NCBI RefSeq assembly: GCF_015999335.1
Contig: NZ_JAEACP010000021.1
Coordinates: 28,155-92,154, forward strand
From: Tabrizicola soli
GTDB taxonomy: Bacteria > Pseudomonadota > Alphaproteobacteria > Rhodobacterales > Rhodobacteraceae
Direction of reading: 5' to 3'
Length of the DNA: 64,000 nt
In this document: positions 9,092 to 17,448 of the stretch, in pieces
Numbering within the stretch: the first letter of the stretch is position 1
Layout: the number at the start of each line of letters is the position of its first letter
Notes under the pieces: generated by a model
What the model saw: only the letters and a program-made list of their open reading frames with translations
The model's database searches: none
Told to the model about the DNA's origin: nothing
Translations under genes and position numbers: made by a program

Positions 9092-10485
9092 ACGCGAGCG
9101 TCGCGCGCAACGGGGATGTTTCGTTCTGGTATGCCCAGATGGGGGGGACCCCCGGCTATCGCCCGCCGCTGCCGGGCGATCGCTCGGTCGATGTCTGCAT
9201 CATCGGCGCGGGCTATACCGGCCTCTGGACCGCCTATTACCTCAAGACCCTGCAACCCGACCTTTCCGTCGCCGTGGTCGAGCGCGAATTCGCCGGATTC
9301 GGCGCCTCGGGCCGGAACGGCGGCTGGCTGACCGGCGGTTTCAGCTGGAGCCGCGAGAAATACCTGGCCGCGGGCGGCACCCGCGAGGGCGTGATCGCCA
9401 TGGGTCACGCTTTGCGCGGCACGGTGGCCGAGGTGATGCGCGTCGCAGAGATTGAGGGCATTTCGGCCGACATCCTGCCGACCGATGGCCTGACCGTCGC
9501 CTGCACCCCAGCGCAGCTGGAACGGATGCGCGAGACCTATGAGGAAGAGATCGCCTGGGGCACCCCGAAAACCCGGATCGAGATGATCGGCGGGTCGGAG
9601 ATGCGGGCGCGGATCAAGGTCAAGGACGCCGTGGGCGCGCTGGTCACGCATGGCGTGGCAAGGGTCCAGCCGGCCAAGCTGGTCCGCGGCCTTGCCGCTG
9701 CGGTGGAACGGCTGGGGGTGCAGATCTGGGAACAGACCGCCGTCACCGGGATGGAGAAGGGCCGCGTCCACACCAACCGGGGCACTGTCACCGCCCCGGT
9801 GATCGTCCGCGCGACCGAGGGCTTCACCCCCGGCCTGCCCGGCCAGTCGCGCAAGATCCTGCCGCTGAACAGCGCCATCGTCGTGACCGAGCCGGTGCCG
9901 GAAACCGTCTGGCAGCAGATCGGCTGGAACGGGTACGAGCTTCTGGGCGATGCCTCGCACACCTATTCCTACGCGCAGCGCACGGCGGACAACCGCATCG
10001 CCATGGGCGGGCGCGGGGTGCCCTACCGCTTCGGCAGCAAGACCGACGTGCGCGGCCAGACCCAGGATGCGACCATCGACAAGCTCCAGGGCATCCTGCG
10101 CCGCCTTCTGCCCGAGGCCGCCGGCCTGAAGCTGGCACATGGCTGGTGCGGCGTCCTCGGCGTTCCCCGCGACTGGTGCGCCAGCGTGGGTTTTGACCGG
10201 CAGTCGGGCATGGCCTGGGCCGGTGGCTATGTCGGGCTGGGTGTCTCGACCTCGAACCTCTCCGGGCAGACGCTGGCCGACCTGATCCTCGGCCGCGATA
10301 CCGGGCTTGTCACCCTGCCCTGGGTGAACCGCAAGGTCCGCGAGTGGGAGCCCGAGCCCTTCCGCTGGCTGGGCGTGCACGGCATGTACCAGCTTTACTA
10401 CCGCGCCGACGCGCAAGAGGCCCGGTCCGGCGGCGTGCGGACCTCGGCCCTGGCCAAGCTGGCCAACAAGATTACCGGACGTTGA
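9088..10485 (+). CDS. FAD-dependent amine oxidoreductase (PuuB-like, DAO fold)
   Basis: Flavoenzyme of the D-amino acid oxidase (DAO) family, 465 residues, closest in type to gamma-glutamylputrescine oxidase. The dinucleotide-binding motif GAGYTG lies at residues 40-45. It is followed by a conserved EREFAGFGASGRNGGW segment, typical of the PuuB/glycine-oxidase-like group. The C-terminal GGYVGLGVSTSNLSGQ segment also binds FAD. Overlap with the ATPase gene suggests that it oxidises the imported amine. No gamma-glutamylputrescine synthetase (puuA) lies next to it, so the true substrate may differ. Confidence 0.85.
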   Translation: MNASVARNGDVSFWYAQMGGTPGYRPPLPGDRSVDVCIIGAGYTGLWTAYYLKTLQPDLSVAVVEREFAGFGASGRNGGWLTGGFSWSREKYLAAGGTREGVIAMGHALRGTVAEVMRVAEIEGISADILPTDGLTVACTPAQLERMRETYEEEIAWGTPKTRIEMIGGSEMRARIKVKDAVGALVTHGVARVQPAKLVRGLAAAVERLGVQIWEQTAVTGMEKGRVHTNRGTVTAPVIVRATEGFTPGLPGQSRKILPLNSAIVVTEPVPETVWQQIGWNGYELLGDASHTYSYAQRTADNRIAMGGRGVPYRFGSKTDVRGQTQDATIDKLQGILRRLLPEAAGLKLAHGWCGVLGVPRDWCASVGFDRQSGMAWAGGYVGLGVSTSNLSGQTLADLILGRDTGLVTLPWVNRKVREWEPEPFRWLGVHGMYQLYYRADAQEARSGGVRTSALAKLANKITGR

Positions 10486-10496
10486 AAGGACCCGAA

Positions 10497-10850
10497 ATGA
10501 TTGACCTGTCAGGATTTCTTGCCCTTGCGGATATGGAGCTGGACGATTTCGCGCCCAAGCCCACCACGATCGAAGGCGACCAGAAGGAAGCGACCCGGAC
10601 GCTCTGGAAATCGCCCGACGGCAAGCTGGAGATCGGCATCTGGGAATGCACCCCCGGCCGTTTCACGGCCGACCGCTCGCAGGCGGCGGAGTTCTGCCAT
10701 TTCCTCTCCGGCTCGGTCGAGATGCACCATGCCGATGGCCGGGTGGAGCGGCTGGGGCCCGGCGATGCCCTGATGCTGCCGCGCGGCTGGAAGGGCGAAT
10801 GGCGCCTCCTGGAGCAGACGCGCAAGATCTATGTGTTCTATACCGGCTGA
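10497..10850 (+). CDS. Small single-domain cupin protein (DUF861/ureidoglycine-type cupin)
   Basis: A 117-residue cupin with a conserved core: EIGIWECTPGRFTADRS, then EFCHFLSGSVEMHHADG and GDALMLPRGWKGEW. It belongs to the short cupin group often found beside amine and opine oxidases. AAAGGA precedes the ATG at 10497. It is the last gene of the amine cluster, 11 bases after the oxidase. Its role is unknown; possibilities are a sensor or a small isomerase acting on the oxidation product. Confidence 0.8.
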   Translation: MIDLSGFLALADMELDDFAPKPTTIEGDQKEATRTLWKSPDGKLEIGIWECTPGRFTADRSQAAEFCHFLSGSVEMHHADGRVERLGPGDALMLPRGWKGEWRLLEQTRKIYVFYTG

Positions 10851-10858
10851 ATGAAAAA

Positions 10859-10884
10859 GGGGGAGGGCCCTGCGGCCCTCCCCC
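10859..10884 (-). terminator. Strong rho-independent terminator between cupin gene and dadA
   Basis: GGGGGAGGGCC (10859-10869) and GGCCCTCCCCC (10874-10884) form a perfect 11-bp stem with a CTGC loop. Read on the minus strand it is followed by TTTTT, so it terminates dadA. It probably also stops the cupin operon from the other side. Confidence 0.85.
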
Positions 10885-10903
10885 AGGCATCGCACGGCCG
10901 GTC

Positions 10904-12208
10904 TTACGCCGGCACCGCAACCCCCGAGCCCTGCCGCATCCCCTTGCGCCCCTCGCGCAGGTAGCGGGCATAGCCCAGATCCGAGGCCTCGATCTCGGCC
11001 CGGCGACCGCTGACGATATCCGCCAGCACCCGGCCTGAGCCGGCGGCCATGGTCCAGCCCAGCGTCCCGTGCCCGGTATTCAGGAACAGGTTCTCGATCG
11101 GCGAGCGCCCGACGACCGGCGTCCCGTCCGGCGTCATCGGCCGCAGCCCGCACCAGAAGCTTGCCTGGGACTGGTCGCCCGCGCCGCCGAACAGATCCTC
11201 GACCGAATGGGTCAGGGTCGCCTGCCGCTTGGCCTTCAGGCTCATGTCGAAGCCCGCGATCTCGGCCATGCCGCCGACGCGGATGCGGCCGCCCAGCCGG
11301 GTGATCGCGATCTTGTGCGTCTCGTCCATCACCGTCGAGACCGGGGCGCGGCCCTCGTCCACGATCGGAACCGTGATCGAATAGCCCTTCACCGGATAGA
11401 CCGGCAGCTTGATCCCGAAAGGGGCCACCAGCATCGGCGAATAGGAACCCAGCGCCACCACGAAGGCATCCGCCGCCACCCGGCCCGCGCTGGTCCGGGC
11501 CGCGACGATCCGGCCGCCCTCGGCCTCCAGCCCGTCGATCCCCACGCCATAGCGGAAGGTCACGCCCTGCGCCTCTGCCATTTCCGACAGGCTTTGCGTG
11601 AACTTGAAGCAATCGCCGGTCTCATCCCCCGGCAGCCGCAACCCGCCCGCAAGCTTGTGCTTCGCCGCCGCCAGACCCGGCTCGGCCGCGACGCACTGTT
11701 CGGCGTCCAGCACCTCGAACGGCACGCCGTCCGCCTTCAGCACCGCGATGTCCTTCTCGGCCGCCGCCACCTGCTTTTCGGTGCGGAACAGCTGCAGCGT
11801 GCCCTGGGTTCGCTCGTCGTAAGAGATCCCGGTCTCGGTCCGCAGCTCCATCAGGCAGTCGCGCGAATATTCCGCCAGCCGCACCATCCGGCTCTTGTTG
11901 ACCGCATAGGCCGAGGCGGTGCAGTTCATCAGCATCCGCGCCATCCAGCTGATCTTGGTCCAGTCCGGGCGCGGCTGGACGATCAGCGGCGCATGTTCCT
12001 GGAACATCCACTTGATTGCCTTGACCGGAATGCCCGGCGCCGCCCAGGGCGAGGCATAGCCGGGGCTGATCTCGCCCGCATTGGCGAAAGAGGTCTCCAG
12101 CGCCGGGGCCGGCTGGCGGTCGATCACCGTCACCTCATGCCCGGCCCTGGCCAGATACCAGGCCGAAGTCACCCCGATCACGCCCGCGCCAAGCACCACG
12201 ACTTTCAT
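10904..12208 (-). CDS. dadA: D-amino acid dehydrogenase small subunit
   Basis: Membrane-associated FAD enzyme that oxidises D-amino acids (mainly D-alanine) to 2-oxo acids and passes electrons to the quinone pool. The 434-residue protein begins [20 protein letters not shown] with the FAD-binding GxGxxG, then EVTVIDRQ, and carries [19 protein letters not shown], which is highly typical of DadA. The start at 12208 is preferred: GGCGG lies nine bases upstream, whereas the ATG at 12217 directly abuts it. The gene is monocistronic here, with no alr racemase or Lrp gene beside it. Confidence 0.93.
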   Translation of the reverse strand: MKVVVLGAGVIGVTSAWYLARAGHEVTVIDRQPAPALETSFANAGEISPGYASPWAAPGIPVKAIKWMFQEHAPLIVQPRPDWTKISWMARMLMNCTASAYAVNKSRMVRLAEYSRDCLMELRTETGISYDERTQGTLQLFRTEKQVAAAEKDIAVLKADGVPFEVLDAEQCVAAEPGLAAAKHKLAGGLRLPGDETGDCFKFTQSLSEMAEAQGVTFRYGVGIDGLEAEGGRIVAARTSAGRVAADAFVVALGSYSPMLVAPFGIKLPVYPVKGYSITVPIVDEGRAPVSTVMDETHKIAITRLGGRIRVGGMAEIAGFDMSLKAKRQATLTHSVEDLFGGAGDQSQASFWCGLRPMTPDGTPVVGRSPIENLFLNTGHGTLGWTMAAGSGRVLADIVSGRRAEIEASDLGYARYLREGRKGMRQGSGVAVPA

Positions 12209-12467
12209 GTCAGTCATCCGCCAGAATTTTCCGATGCCTTGCAGAATACGTCCGTCCTGCGCGAAGTTCTTGGGGATTTCTGGTTTGGTTTGCCCTGAAT
12301 GTCGAAGAATGTTGCGTATAATCGTGGAAAGTTCGAATGATCAACCGGAAGTGGCGAATCCCGTCGTAGAGCCTTGCGCCCTCACGCGCAATCACGCGTC
12401 GGCACGTCCTTGCAAACCCGTATCGCCGGGGGTGCAAGCCGCCCGGGCCGCCGCTATTATATCCGGC

Positions 12468-13067
12468 ATGAACCGTCGCTTCGCCCTTCTGGCCCCGCTC
12501 GCCTTCCTTCTGCCGCTGCCCGCCGCGGCCGAGAAGATTCCGCTTGGCACCATCTCGGACTATCTGAACAGCCTCACGACGGTCGAGGCCGACTTCACCC
12601 AGGTCAACTCCGACGGCTCGATCTCGACCGGCAAGATCTACATCCGCCGCCCGGGCCGCGTGCGCTTTGAATACGCGCCGCCCGACCGCAGCCTGGTGAT
12701 CGCCGGGGGCCAGCAGGTTGCGGTCTTCGACGCCAAGTCGAACCAGCCGCCCGAGCAGTATCCGCTGAAGCGCACGCCCCTGAACCTGATCCTGGCCGAG
12801 AACATCGACCTGTCCCGCGCCAGGATGGTCGTGGGCCATACCGAGGATGGCACCTCGACCCGCGTCCGCGCGCAGGACCCTGAGACCCCGGAATACGGCA
12901 CGATCGAGCTGGTCTTCACCTCGAACCCGGTCGAGTTGCGGCAATGGATCATCACCGACGATCTCGGCCAGCAGACCACCGTGGTTCTGGGCGAACTGAA
13001 GAAGGGCGGCAACATGGGCGCGCGGCTTTTCGACATCTCGGCCGAGATGAAGCGGCGCGGGAACTAG
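12468..13067 (+). CDS. lolA: LolA-like outer-membrane lipoprotein carrier
   Basis: Periplasmic carrier of the LolA fold, which moves lipoproteins from LolCDE to the outer membrane. The 199-residue protein has a clear signal peptide (MNRRFALLAPLAFLLPLPAAAEK). The mature part opens TISDYLNSLTTVEADFTQVNSDGS and continues GKIYIRRPGRVRFEYAPPD, the hallmark of LolA and its short alphaproteobacterial relatives. The 250 bases upstream, shared with divergent dadA, contain a TATAAT at 12317-12322 but no convincing -35 partner. Confidence 0.87.
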   Translation: MNRRFALLAPLAFLLPLPAAAEKIPLGTISDYLNSLTTVEADFTQVNSDGSISTGKIYIRRPGRVRFEYAPPDRSLVIAGGQQVAVFDAKSNQPPEQYPLKRTPLNLILAENIDLSRARMVVGHTEDGTSTRVRAQDPETPEYGTIELVFTSNPVELRQWIITDDLGQQTTVVLGELKKGGNMGARLFDISAEMKRRGN

Positions 13068-13173
13068 GCCAAAGGCCGGCGTTCTGCGCCGCCGACCTGC
13101 TGGTCCGTCTCCGGTTTTCATGCCGACGGGGGGAGAGCCTTGCCCGCCACGGCCCCGCGCCGGCCGGGCAGGA

Positions 13174-13755
13174 TCAGCGGCAATAGGCCAATTGGCCGCG
13201 ATACATCTCGGAGCGCCGGCCCACGGCGGCGGCCACCTCGACCAGCCAGGGCTTGCCCAGGTGCGACTGGTTGGCATAGCCCTTCCGCCCTTCGTGATAG
13301 GCGAGGTACTGGGCCTCGGCGTCGGCTTTCGAGATCCCCAGGGCCCGGCTGGATTCGTCCATGTACCAGCCCATGAAATCGGTCGCCGCGGCGATGTCGT
13401 CCCGCTTCGCCCGCCGCCCCCCGCCGCTGTGCTGATATTCCTCCCAGGTCGCGTTCAGCGCCTGGCTGTAGCCATAGGCCGTGCTCTGCCGCCCCATCGG
13501 GATCACCCCCAGCGCGAAGGTGTGCGGGGTGCGCGCATTGCCGATGAACTTCGATTCCTGATAGATCGTCGCCATCTGCACATGCACCGGAATGCCCCAG
13601 CGCCGCTCGGTCCGCTCCATCGCCCGCAGATACTGCGGCCGCTCGCGGATGATCGCACATGCATCGTCCAGCTGCCTGGGCGCCGAATAATTGCCGCCGC
13701 CCCCGCATGACGCAAGGAACGCCACCAACAGCGACGCACGGAGAAACCTGCTCAT
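13174..13755 (-). CDS. Lipoprotein with lysozyme/transglycosylase-like domain
   Basis: A 193-residue lipoprotein: MSRFLRASLLVAFLASC gives a lipobox with Cys17, followed by a glycine stretch. The mature part resembles SLT/lysozyme-like murein hydrolases: a catalytic-type glutamate in QMATIYQESKF and downstream AYGYSQALNATWEEYQ. GAGGGG precedes the ATG at 13755; an open frame continues upstream but is out of place relative to the signal peptide. It is convergent with the LolA-like gene. Family assignment is from motif recognition. Confidence 0.75.
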   Translation of the reverse strand: MSRFLRASLLVAFLASCGGGGNYSAPRQLDDACAIIRERPQYLRAMERTERRWGIPVHVQMATIYQESKFIGNARTPHTFALGVIPMGRQSTAYGYSQALNATWEEYQHSGGGRRAKRDDIAAATDFMGWYMDESSRALGISKADAEAQYLAYHEGRKGYANQSHLGKPWLVEVAAAVGRRSEMYRGQLAYCR

Positions 13756-13944
13756 CTGCCCCTCGTGCTCGTTCTTCTTTTGGCCGCAGGATACCGCAAG
13801 CCTGAAGGCGATGAAATGGGGAACTCCGCGCCCTGCGATCATAAAACCGACAGCCGCGACTGTCGGTGCAGGCCCCACACACTGTTTCCACCGATTCGGC
13901 GCAGCTTGGTGGACAGGGCCGCCCCATCGGCGTAAATATCTCGC

Positions 13945-14286
13945 ATGGGGATTGCGCAGATGTTCACCGCCCACGCCAAGTATCACCTGGGCCAGGTGCT
14001 CCGCCATCGGAAGCATCCGTTTCGTGGTGTCGTGTTCGATGTGGATGCGATATTCTCGAATACCGAGGAATGGTATCACAACATCCCCGAGGACAGCCGT
14101 CCCGCAAGGGACCAGCCCTTCTACCATCTGCTCGCAGAGAATGGCCAAAGCTACTATGTCGCCTATGTCTCCGAGCAGAACCTCGTCCCGGACGAGACGG
14201 GAGAGCCCGTGGACCATCCCGATCTCGGCGATCTTTTCGGGGATTTCCAGGATGGGTGCTATCCGGTGACCTTCCAGCTCAACTGA
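13945..14286 (+). CDS. hspQ: HspQ, heat-shock protein / Lon specificity factor
   Basis: HspQ binds hemimethylated DNA and adjusts Lon protease activity. The protein of 108 to 113 residues has the conserved AKYHLGQVLRHRKHPFRGVV and FDVDAIFSNTEEWY, then QPFYHLLAENG and YVAYVSEQNL, characteristic of alphaproteobacterial HspQ. Two starts are possible. ATG 13945 has no clear Shine-Dalgarno; ATG 13960 has GGGGA nine bases upstream and gives MFTAHAKYHLG. A CTTG (N13) CCCCAT pattern upstream, ending at 13927, resembles a heat-shock sigma promoter with a short spacer. Confidence 0.92.
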   Translation: MGIAQMFTAHAKYHLGQVLRHRKHPFRGVVFDVDAIFSNTEEWYHNIPEDSRPARDQPFYHLLAENGQSYYVAYVSEQNLVPDETGEPVDHPDLGDLFGDFQDGCYPVTFQLN

Positions 14287-14298
14287 CGCTTAACGCTT

Positions 14299-14332
14299 TT
14301 CCCCTAGCCTGCAGGAAATGCAGCCAGGGGAA
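14299..14332 (+). promoter_or_regulatory. Leader hairpin that buries the STAS gene Shine-Dalgarno
   Basis: TTCCCCT (14299-14305) pairs with AGGGGAA (14326-14332), and inside it CTGCA (14309-14313) pairs with TGCAG (14319-14323). The AGGGGA Shine-Dalgarno of the STAS gene (start 14338) lies wholly in the outer stem, so translation may depend on melting of the hairpin. Confidence 0.55.
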
Positions 14333-14337
14333 CCAAG

Positions 14338-14679
14338 ATGCAGCTGAAAACCCAGACAAGACCCAAGGTCCTGACCGTCTCGGTGATGGAGGACCGGATC
14401 GACGCCGCCACCGCCATCCAGTTCAAGGAACGGATGCGCGAGGTCACCAGGGCCGGGGACCAGCGCGTGGTGCTTGACCTGGCCCGTGTCCAGTTCCTGG
14501 ATTCCAGCGGTCTCGGCGCCATCGTCGCGGTGAAGAAGATGCTTGGCCCCGCCCGCCCGCTGGAGCTTTCGGGGCTGACCGCCACCGTCGAAAAGGTCTT
14601 TCGCCTGACGCGGATGGATTCGATCTTCACCATCCATTCCTCGATCGAGGTTGCCGCTTCGCATGCCGCCGGCACCTGA
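14338..14679 (+). CDS. STAS-domain anti-sigma factor antagonist (RsbV/SpoIIAA type)
   Basis: Partner-switching protein whose phosphorylation state controls binding to an RsbW-type kinase. It has 113 residues with the STAS signature VVLDLARVQFLDSSGLGAIV; the serine in DSSGLG (near residue 58) is the expected phosphorylation site. The stop lies inside the next gene, which encodes the kinase, so the pair is coupled. No sigma factor or PP2C phosphatase gene is adjacent. The output therefore acts on an unlinked target, or the target is not a sigma factor. Confidence 0.9.
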   Translation: MQLKTQTRPKVLTVSVMEDRIDAATAIQFKERMREVTRAGDQRVVLDLARVQFLDSSGLGAIVAVKKMLGPARPLELSGLTATVEKVFRLTRMDSIFTIHSSIEVAASHAAGT

Positions 14680-15121
14680 CCCCTTCGCCCAGGCCGACAC
14701 GCACGACCTGGTGATCCGGGCCGAGCCGGCTTCGGTCCGGGCCGCGCTCCGGCGCGTCACCGCCTCGCCGCCGGTCGTGGACCTCGCCACCGACCTGCGC
14801 TCCACGGTCGAGATTGTACTGGCCGAGGTGCTGAACAACGTCGCCGAACACGCCTATGCCGAGCTGGAGGGCCACGTCGCCGTGACTGTCGCGCTGCATC
14901 CCGGTGCGCTCTGGTGCGAGGTGGTGGATGAGGGGGCTGCCATGCCCGGTGGTTCCCTGCCCGAAGGCAGGCTGCCGCAGACCGACCTGGCCGAGACCGA
15001 CCTGCCCGAGGGCGGCTTCGGCTGGCACCTGATCCGCAGCATGACCCGCGATCTGGAGTACCGGCGGCGGCGGGGCACGAATCGGCTGAACTTCCTCATT
15101 CCCCTGGTCGAGTATCCCTGA
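14663..15121 (+). CDS. RsbW-type serine kinase / anti-sigma factor (HATPase_c)
   Basis: Kinase partner of the STAS protein, 152 residues from ATG 14663 (a TTG at 14651 is an alternative). It has the GHKL N-box EVLNNVAEHAY (about 55-65), a VVDEG motif near 87-91 and GFGWHLIRSM at 118-127. Between the last two lies a short repetitive insertion at about 98-117 (LPEGRLP, TDLAETDLPEGG) in the ATP-lid region, which is longer than in standard RsbW proteins. Confidence 0.87.
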   Translation: MPPAPDPFAQADTHDLVIRAEPASVRAALRRVTASPPVVDLATDLRSTVEIVLAEVLNNVAEHAYAELEGHVAVTVALHPGALWCEVVDEGAAMPGGSLPEGRLPQTDLAETDLPEGGFGWHLIRSMTRDLEYRRRRGTNRLNFLIPLVEYP

Positions 15122-15322
15122 CCTCTCGATTTGCAGCGAAGCGTCCCGGATTCGCCGCAGTCCATCCGCCTTTCCGCCGCGGCTTCCGGCCACCGTCCGA
15201 CCGCGGCCCTTCCGGCCTCGCCGGCACCCGGATCATCTGCCCTCAGCTTCTCCGGGTGCCAGCCGACCTTGCACTCCCGACCGTCCCGGCCCTAGGGTTG
15301 GCGCGAACCATCGGGGGACCAG

Positions 15323-16897
15323 ATGCGCGACCTTCACCTTCCCGGCCGCTCCGCCGTCTATGCCTGTAACGGCATGGCGGCGACCTCGCACCCGATCGCG
15401 GCGCAGGTTGCGGTCGAGGTGCTGAAAGCCGGCGGCAACGCGGCCGATGCCGCCATCGCCGGCGCCATGGTCCTCAACATCGCCGAGCCGCAGATGACCG
15501 GGATCGGCGGCGACTGTTTCGTTCTCTTGAAACCGCCGGGATCCGAGGAGATCGTCGCCCTGAACGGCTCCGGCCGCGCGCCCCGGGGCCTGAACGCCGC
15601 CGAGCTGCGTGCCCGTGGCCTGACCGTCATGCCGATCCAGGCCATCGAATCGGTCACGCTCCCCGGTGCCATCGACGCCTTCTGCCGCCTGAACGCGGAT
15701 TACGGGCTGAAGTCGCTGGAAGAAATCCTCGCCCCCGCCATTCACTATGCCGAGGAAGGCATCCCCGTCGCCCCCCGCGTCGCCTTCGACTGGGTCGACG
15801 ACCTGCCCTGCCTGAAGGGGGCCGCCCGCGACTTCTACAGCTTCGGCGGCAAGGCCCCGGCCGTGGGCCAGATCTTCCGCGCCCCCGGCCAGGCCGAGGT
15901 CCTGCGCCGCATCGCGCGCGAAGGCCGCGCCGGATTCTATCAGGGCGAAGTGGCCGAGGACATGATCACCTCGCTGCAGGCTCTGGGCGGCACCCACACG
16001 CTGGACGACCTCGCCGCCACCGCCTGCGACTACACCACCCCGGTCTCCGGTCTCTACCAGGGGGTCGAACTGGTCGAGCATCCGCCGAACGGCCAGGGCG
16101 CCACGGCGATCCTCCTGCTGAACATCCTCGGCCACTTCGACATCAAGACGATGGACCCCTTCGGCAGCCAGCGCGCCCATATCGAGGCCGAGGCGACGAA
16201 ACTCGCCTACGACGCCCGCAACCGCTTCATCGCCGATCCCGACCACACCAGCCGCCTCGCGCATATGCTGCACCCCGAAACCGCCGCGAAGCTCGCCGCG
16301 CTGATCGACCCGAAACAGGCGATGCCGCAAGCCGCCCCCCTGTCCGAGGCCGTGCACCGCGACACGATCTACATCACCGTCGTCGACCGCGACCGGATGG
16401 CGGTCTCGCTGATCTATTCGATCTTCTGGGGTTTCGGAGCGGGCCTCGCCTCGTCGAAATTCGGCATCAACTTCCAGAACCGCGGCGCAGGCTTCACCCT
16501 GGCCGAGGGTCACCCGAACGAGGCCGGCGGCGGCAAGCGCCCGATGCATACCATCATCCCCGGCATGATCCGCCAGAACGGCCGCGTCACCATGCCCTTC
16601 GGCGTGATGGGCGGCGCCTACCAGCCCTGTGGGCACGCCCGCTTCGTCTCGAACCTCACCGATTTCGGCATGGACCCGCAGGCGGCGATCGACGCGCCCC
16701 GCTGCTTCTCCGGCGCCGAGGGGATGGAGGTCGAGCGCGGCTATTCCGACCAGATCCGGGCCGAGCTTGCCGCCATGGGCCACAAGGTCGTGATTCCCCA
16801 CGTGCCGCTGGGGGGCGGCCAGGCAATCGGCATCGACGGCGACCTGCTGGTCGGTGCCTCGGATCCCAGAAAGGATGGCTGCGCCCTTGGCTACTGA
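15323..16897 (+). CDS. ggt: Gamma-glutamyltransferase family Ntn-hydrolase
   Basis: Gamma-glutamyltransferase-like enzyme, 524 residues, made as one chain that self-cleaves before its catalytic threonine. The cleavage site is DTIYITVVD with Thr348 as the new N-terminus. Other hallmarks are MTGIGGDCFVL near 58-68, NGSGRAPRGL near 81-90 and the C-terminal MGGAYQPCGHARF. No signal peptide is visible, so it is probably cytoplasmic and may act on gamma-glutamyl intermediates or another amide rather than on periplasmic glutathione. GGGGGA precedes the ATG. Its stop overlaps the msrC-like gene by 23 bases. Confidence 0.9.
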   Translation: MRDLHLPGRSAVYACNGMAATSHPIAAQVAVEVLKAGGNAADAAIAGAMVLNIAEPQMTGIGGDCFVLLKPPGSEEIVALNGSGRAPRGLNAAELRARGLTVMPIQAIESVTLPGAIDAFCRLNADYGLKSLEEILAPAIHYAEEGIPVAPRVAFDWVDDLPCLKGAARDFYSFGGKAPAVGQIFRAPGQAEVLRRIAREGRAGFYQGEVAEDMITSLQALGGTHTLDDLAATACDYTTPVSGLYQGVELVEHPPNGQGATAILLLNILGHFDIKTMDPFGSQRAHIEAEATKLAYDARNRFIADPDHTSRLAHMLHPETAAKLAALIDPKQAMPQAAPLSEAVHRDTIYITVVDRDRMAVSLIYSIFWGFGAGLASSKFGINFQNRGAGFTLAEGHPNEAGGGKRPMHTIIPGMIRQNGRVTMPFGVMGGAYQPCGHARFVSNLTDFGMDPQAAIDAPRCFSGAEGMEVERGYSDQIRAELAAMGHKVVIPHVPLGGGQAIGIDGDLLVGASDPRKDGCALGY

Positions 16898-17351
16898 ACC
16901 CGACCGCCCCGCGATCACCGAAGCGATCCGCGCCCTCACCCATGGCGAGACGGATACCGTCGCATTGATGGCCACCATGGCCTGCGAGATCCACCACGCC
17001 CATCCGTTCTGCGACTGGACCGGCTTCTACCGCGTCACCGGACCCGAGCTTCTGAAGATCGGTCCCTACCAGGGCGGCCACGGCTGCCTTGTCATCCCGT
17101 TTTCAAGGGGCGTCTGCGGCGCCGCCGCGCGCACCGGGCAGGTGCAGAACATCCCCGATGTCGAGGCGTTCCCCGGCCATATCGCCTGTTCGTCCTCGAC
17201 GAAATCCGAACTGGTCCTCCCGGTCTGGAACGGGCAGGGCAGGCTCCTCGGCGTCCTCGATCTCGACAGCGACAACCCCGCCGCCTTCACCAAGGCCGAC
17301 GAGGACTGGCTCGTCCCCCTGCTGGCCGAGGTCTTCCGCGACGCAACCTGA
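16875..17351 (+). CDS. msrC: Free methionine-(R)-sulfoxide reductase (GAF domain)
   Basis: Cytoplasmic GAF-fold reductase that repairs free Met-R-sulfoxide, 158 residues. The three catalytic/resolving cysteines of the family are present with the right spacing: Cys71 (GHGC), Cys81 (RGVCG) and Cys105 (GHIACSS). ATG 16875 was chosen over an upstream GTG at 16854 because an AGAAAGG motif lies next to it. It is coupled to ggt by overlap, and the homocysteine methyltransferase gene follows, giving a small methionine and glutathione-related grouping. Confidence 0.93.
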   Translation: MAAPLATEPDRPAITEAIRALTHGETDTVALMATMACEIHHAHPFCDWTGFYRVTGPELLKIGPYQGGHGCLVIPFSRGVCGAAARTGQVQNIPDVEAFPGHIACSSSTKSELVLPVWNGQGRLLGVLDLDSDNPAAFTKADEDWLVPLLAEVFRDAT

Positions 17352-17371
17352 ACAATTCGACTAAAATTGTG

Positions 17372-17395
17372 CTTCCTCTTGGCCTAAATACTCCA
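17372..17395 (-). repeat. Copy of a dispersed 24-base intergenic repeat
   Basis: Read on the minus strand this segment starts TGGAGTATTT and ends GAGGAAG. It matches the plus-strand segment 44162-44185 at 21 of 24 positions. Both lie in short intergenic gaps. Confidence 0.6.
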
Positions 17396-17403
17396 CGGGA
17401 GGT

Positions 17404-17426
17404 CCGGAGGGTGTGAAACCCTCCGG
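17404..17426 (+). other. Leader hairpin before the homocysteine methyltransferase gene
   Basis: CCGGAGGGT (17404-17412) and ACCCTCCGG (17418-17426) form a perfect 9-bp stem with a GTGAA loop, 22 bases before the start codon. It may be an attenuator or an mRNA-stabilising hairpin. It does not match a SAM-II or SAH riboswitch pattern. Confidence 0.5.
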
Positions 17427-17448
17427 GGCCAGCCAGAGGAACCAGCGC

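Noticed and set aside
15233..16978. A 581-codon minus-strand open frame opposite ggt
   Set aside because: It covers the full length of a well-supported plus-strand gene and shows only composition-driven residues.
17352..17448. SAM or SAH riboswitch before the homocysteine methyltransferase gene
   Set aside because: There is a single 9-bp hairpin and a dispersed repeat, but no pseudoknot or conserved core of SAM-II or SAH aptamers.
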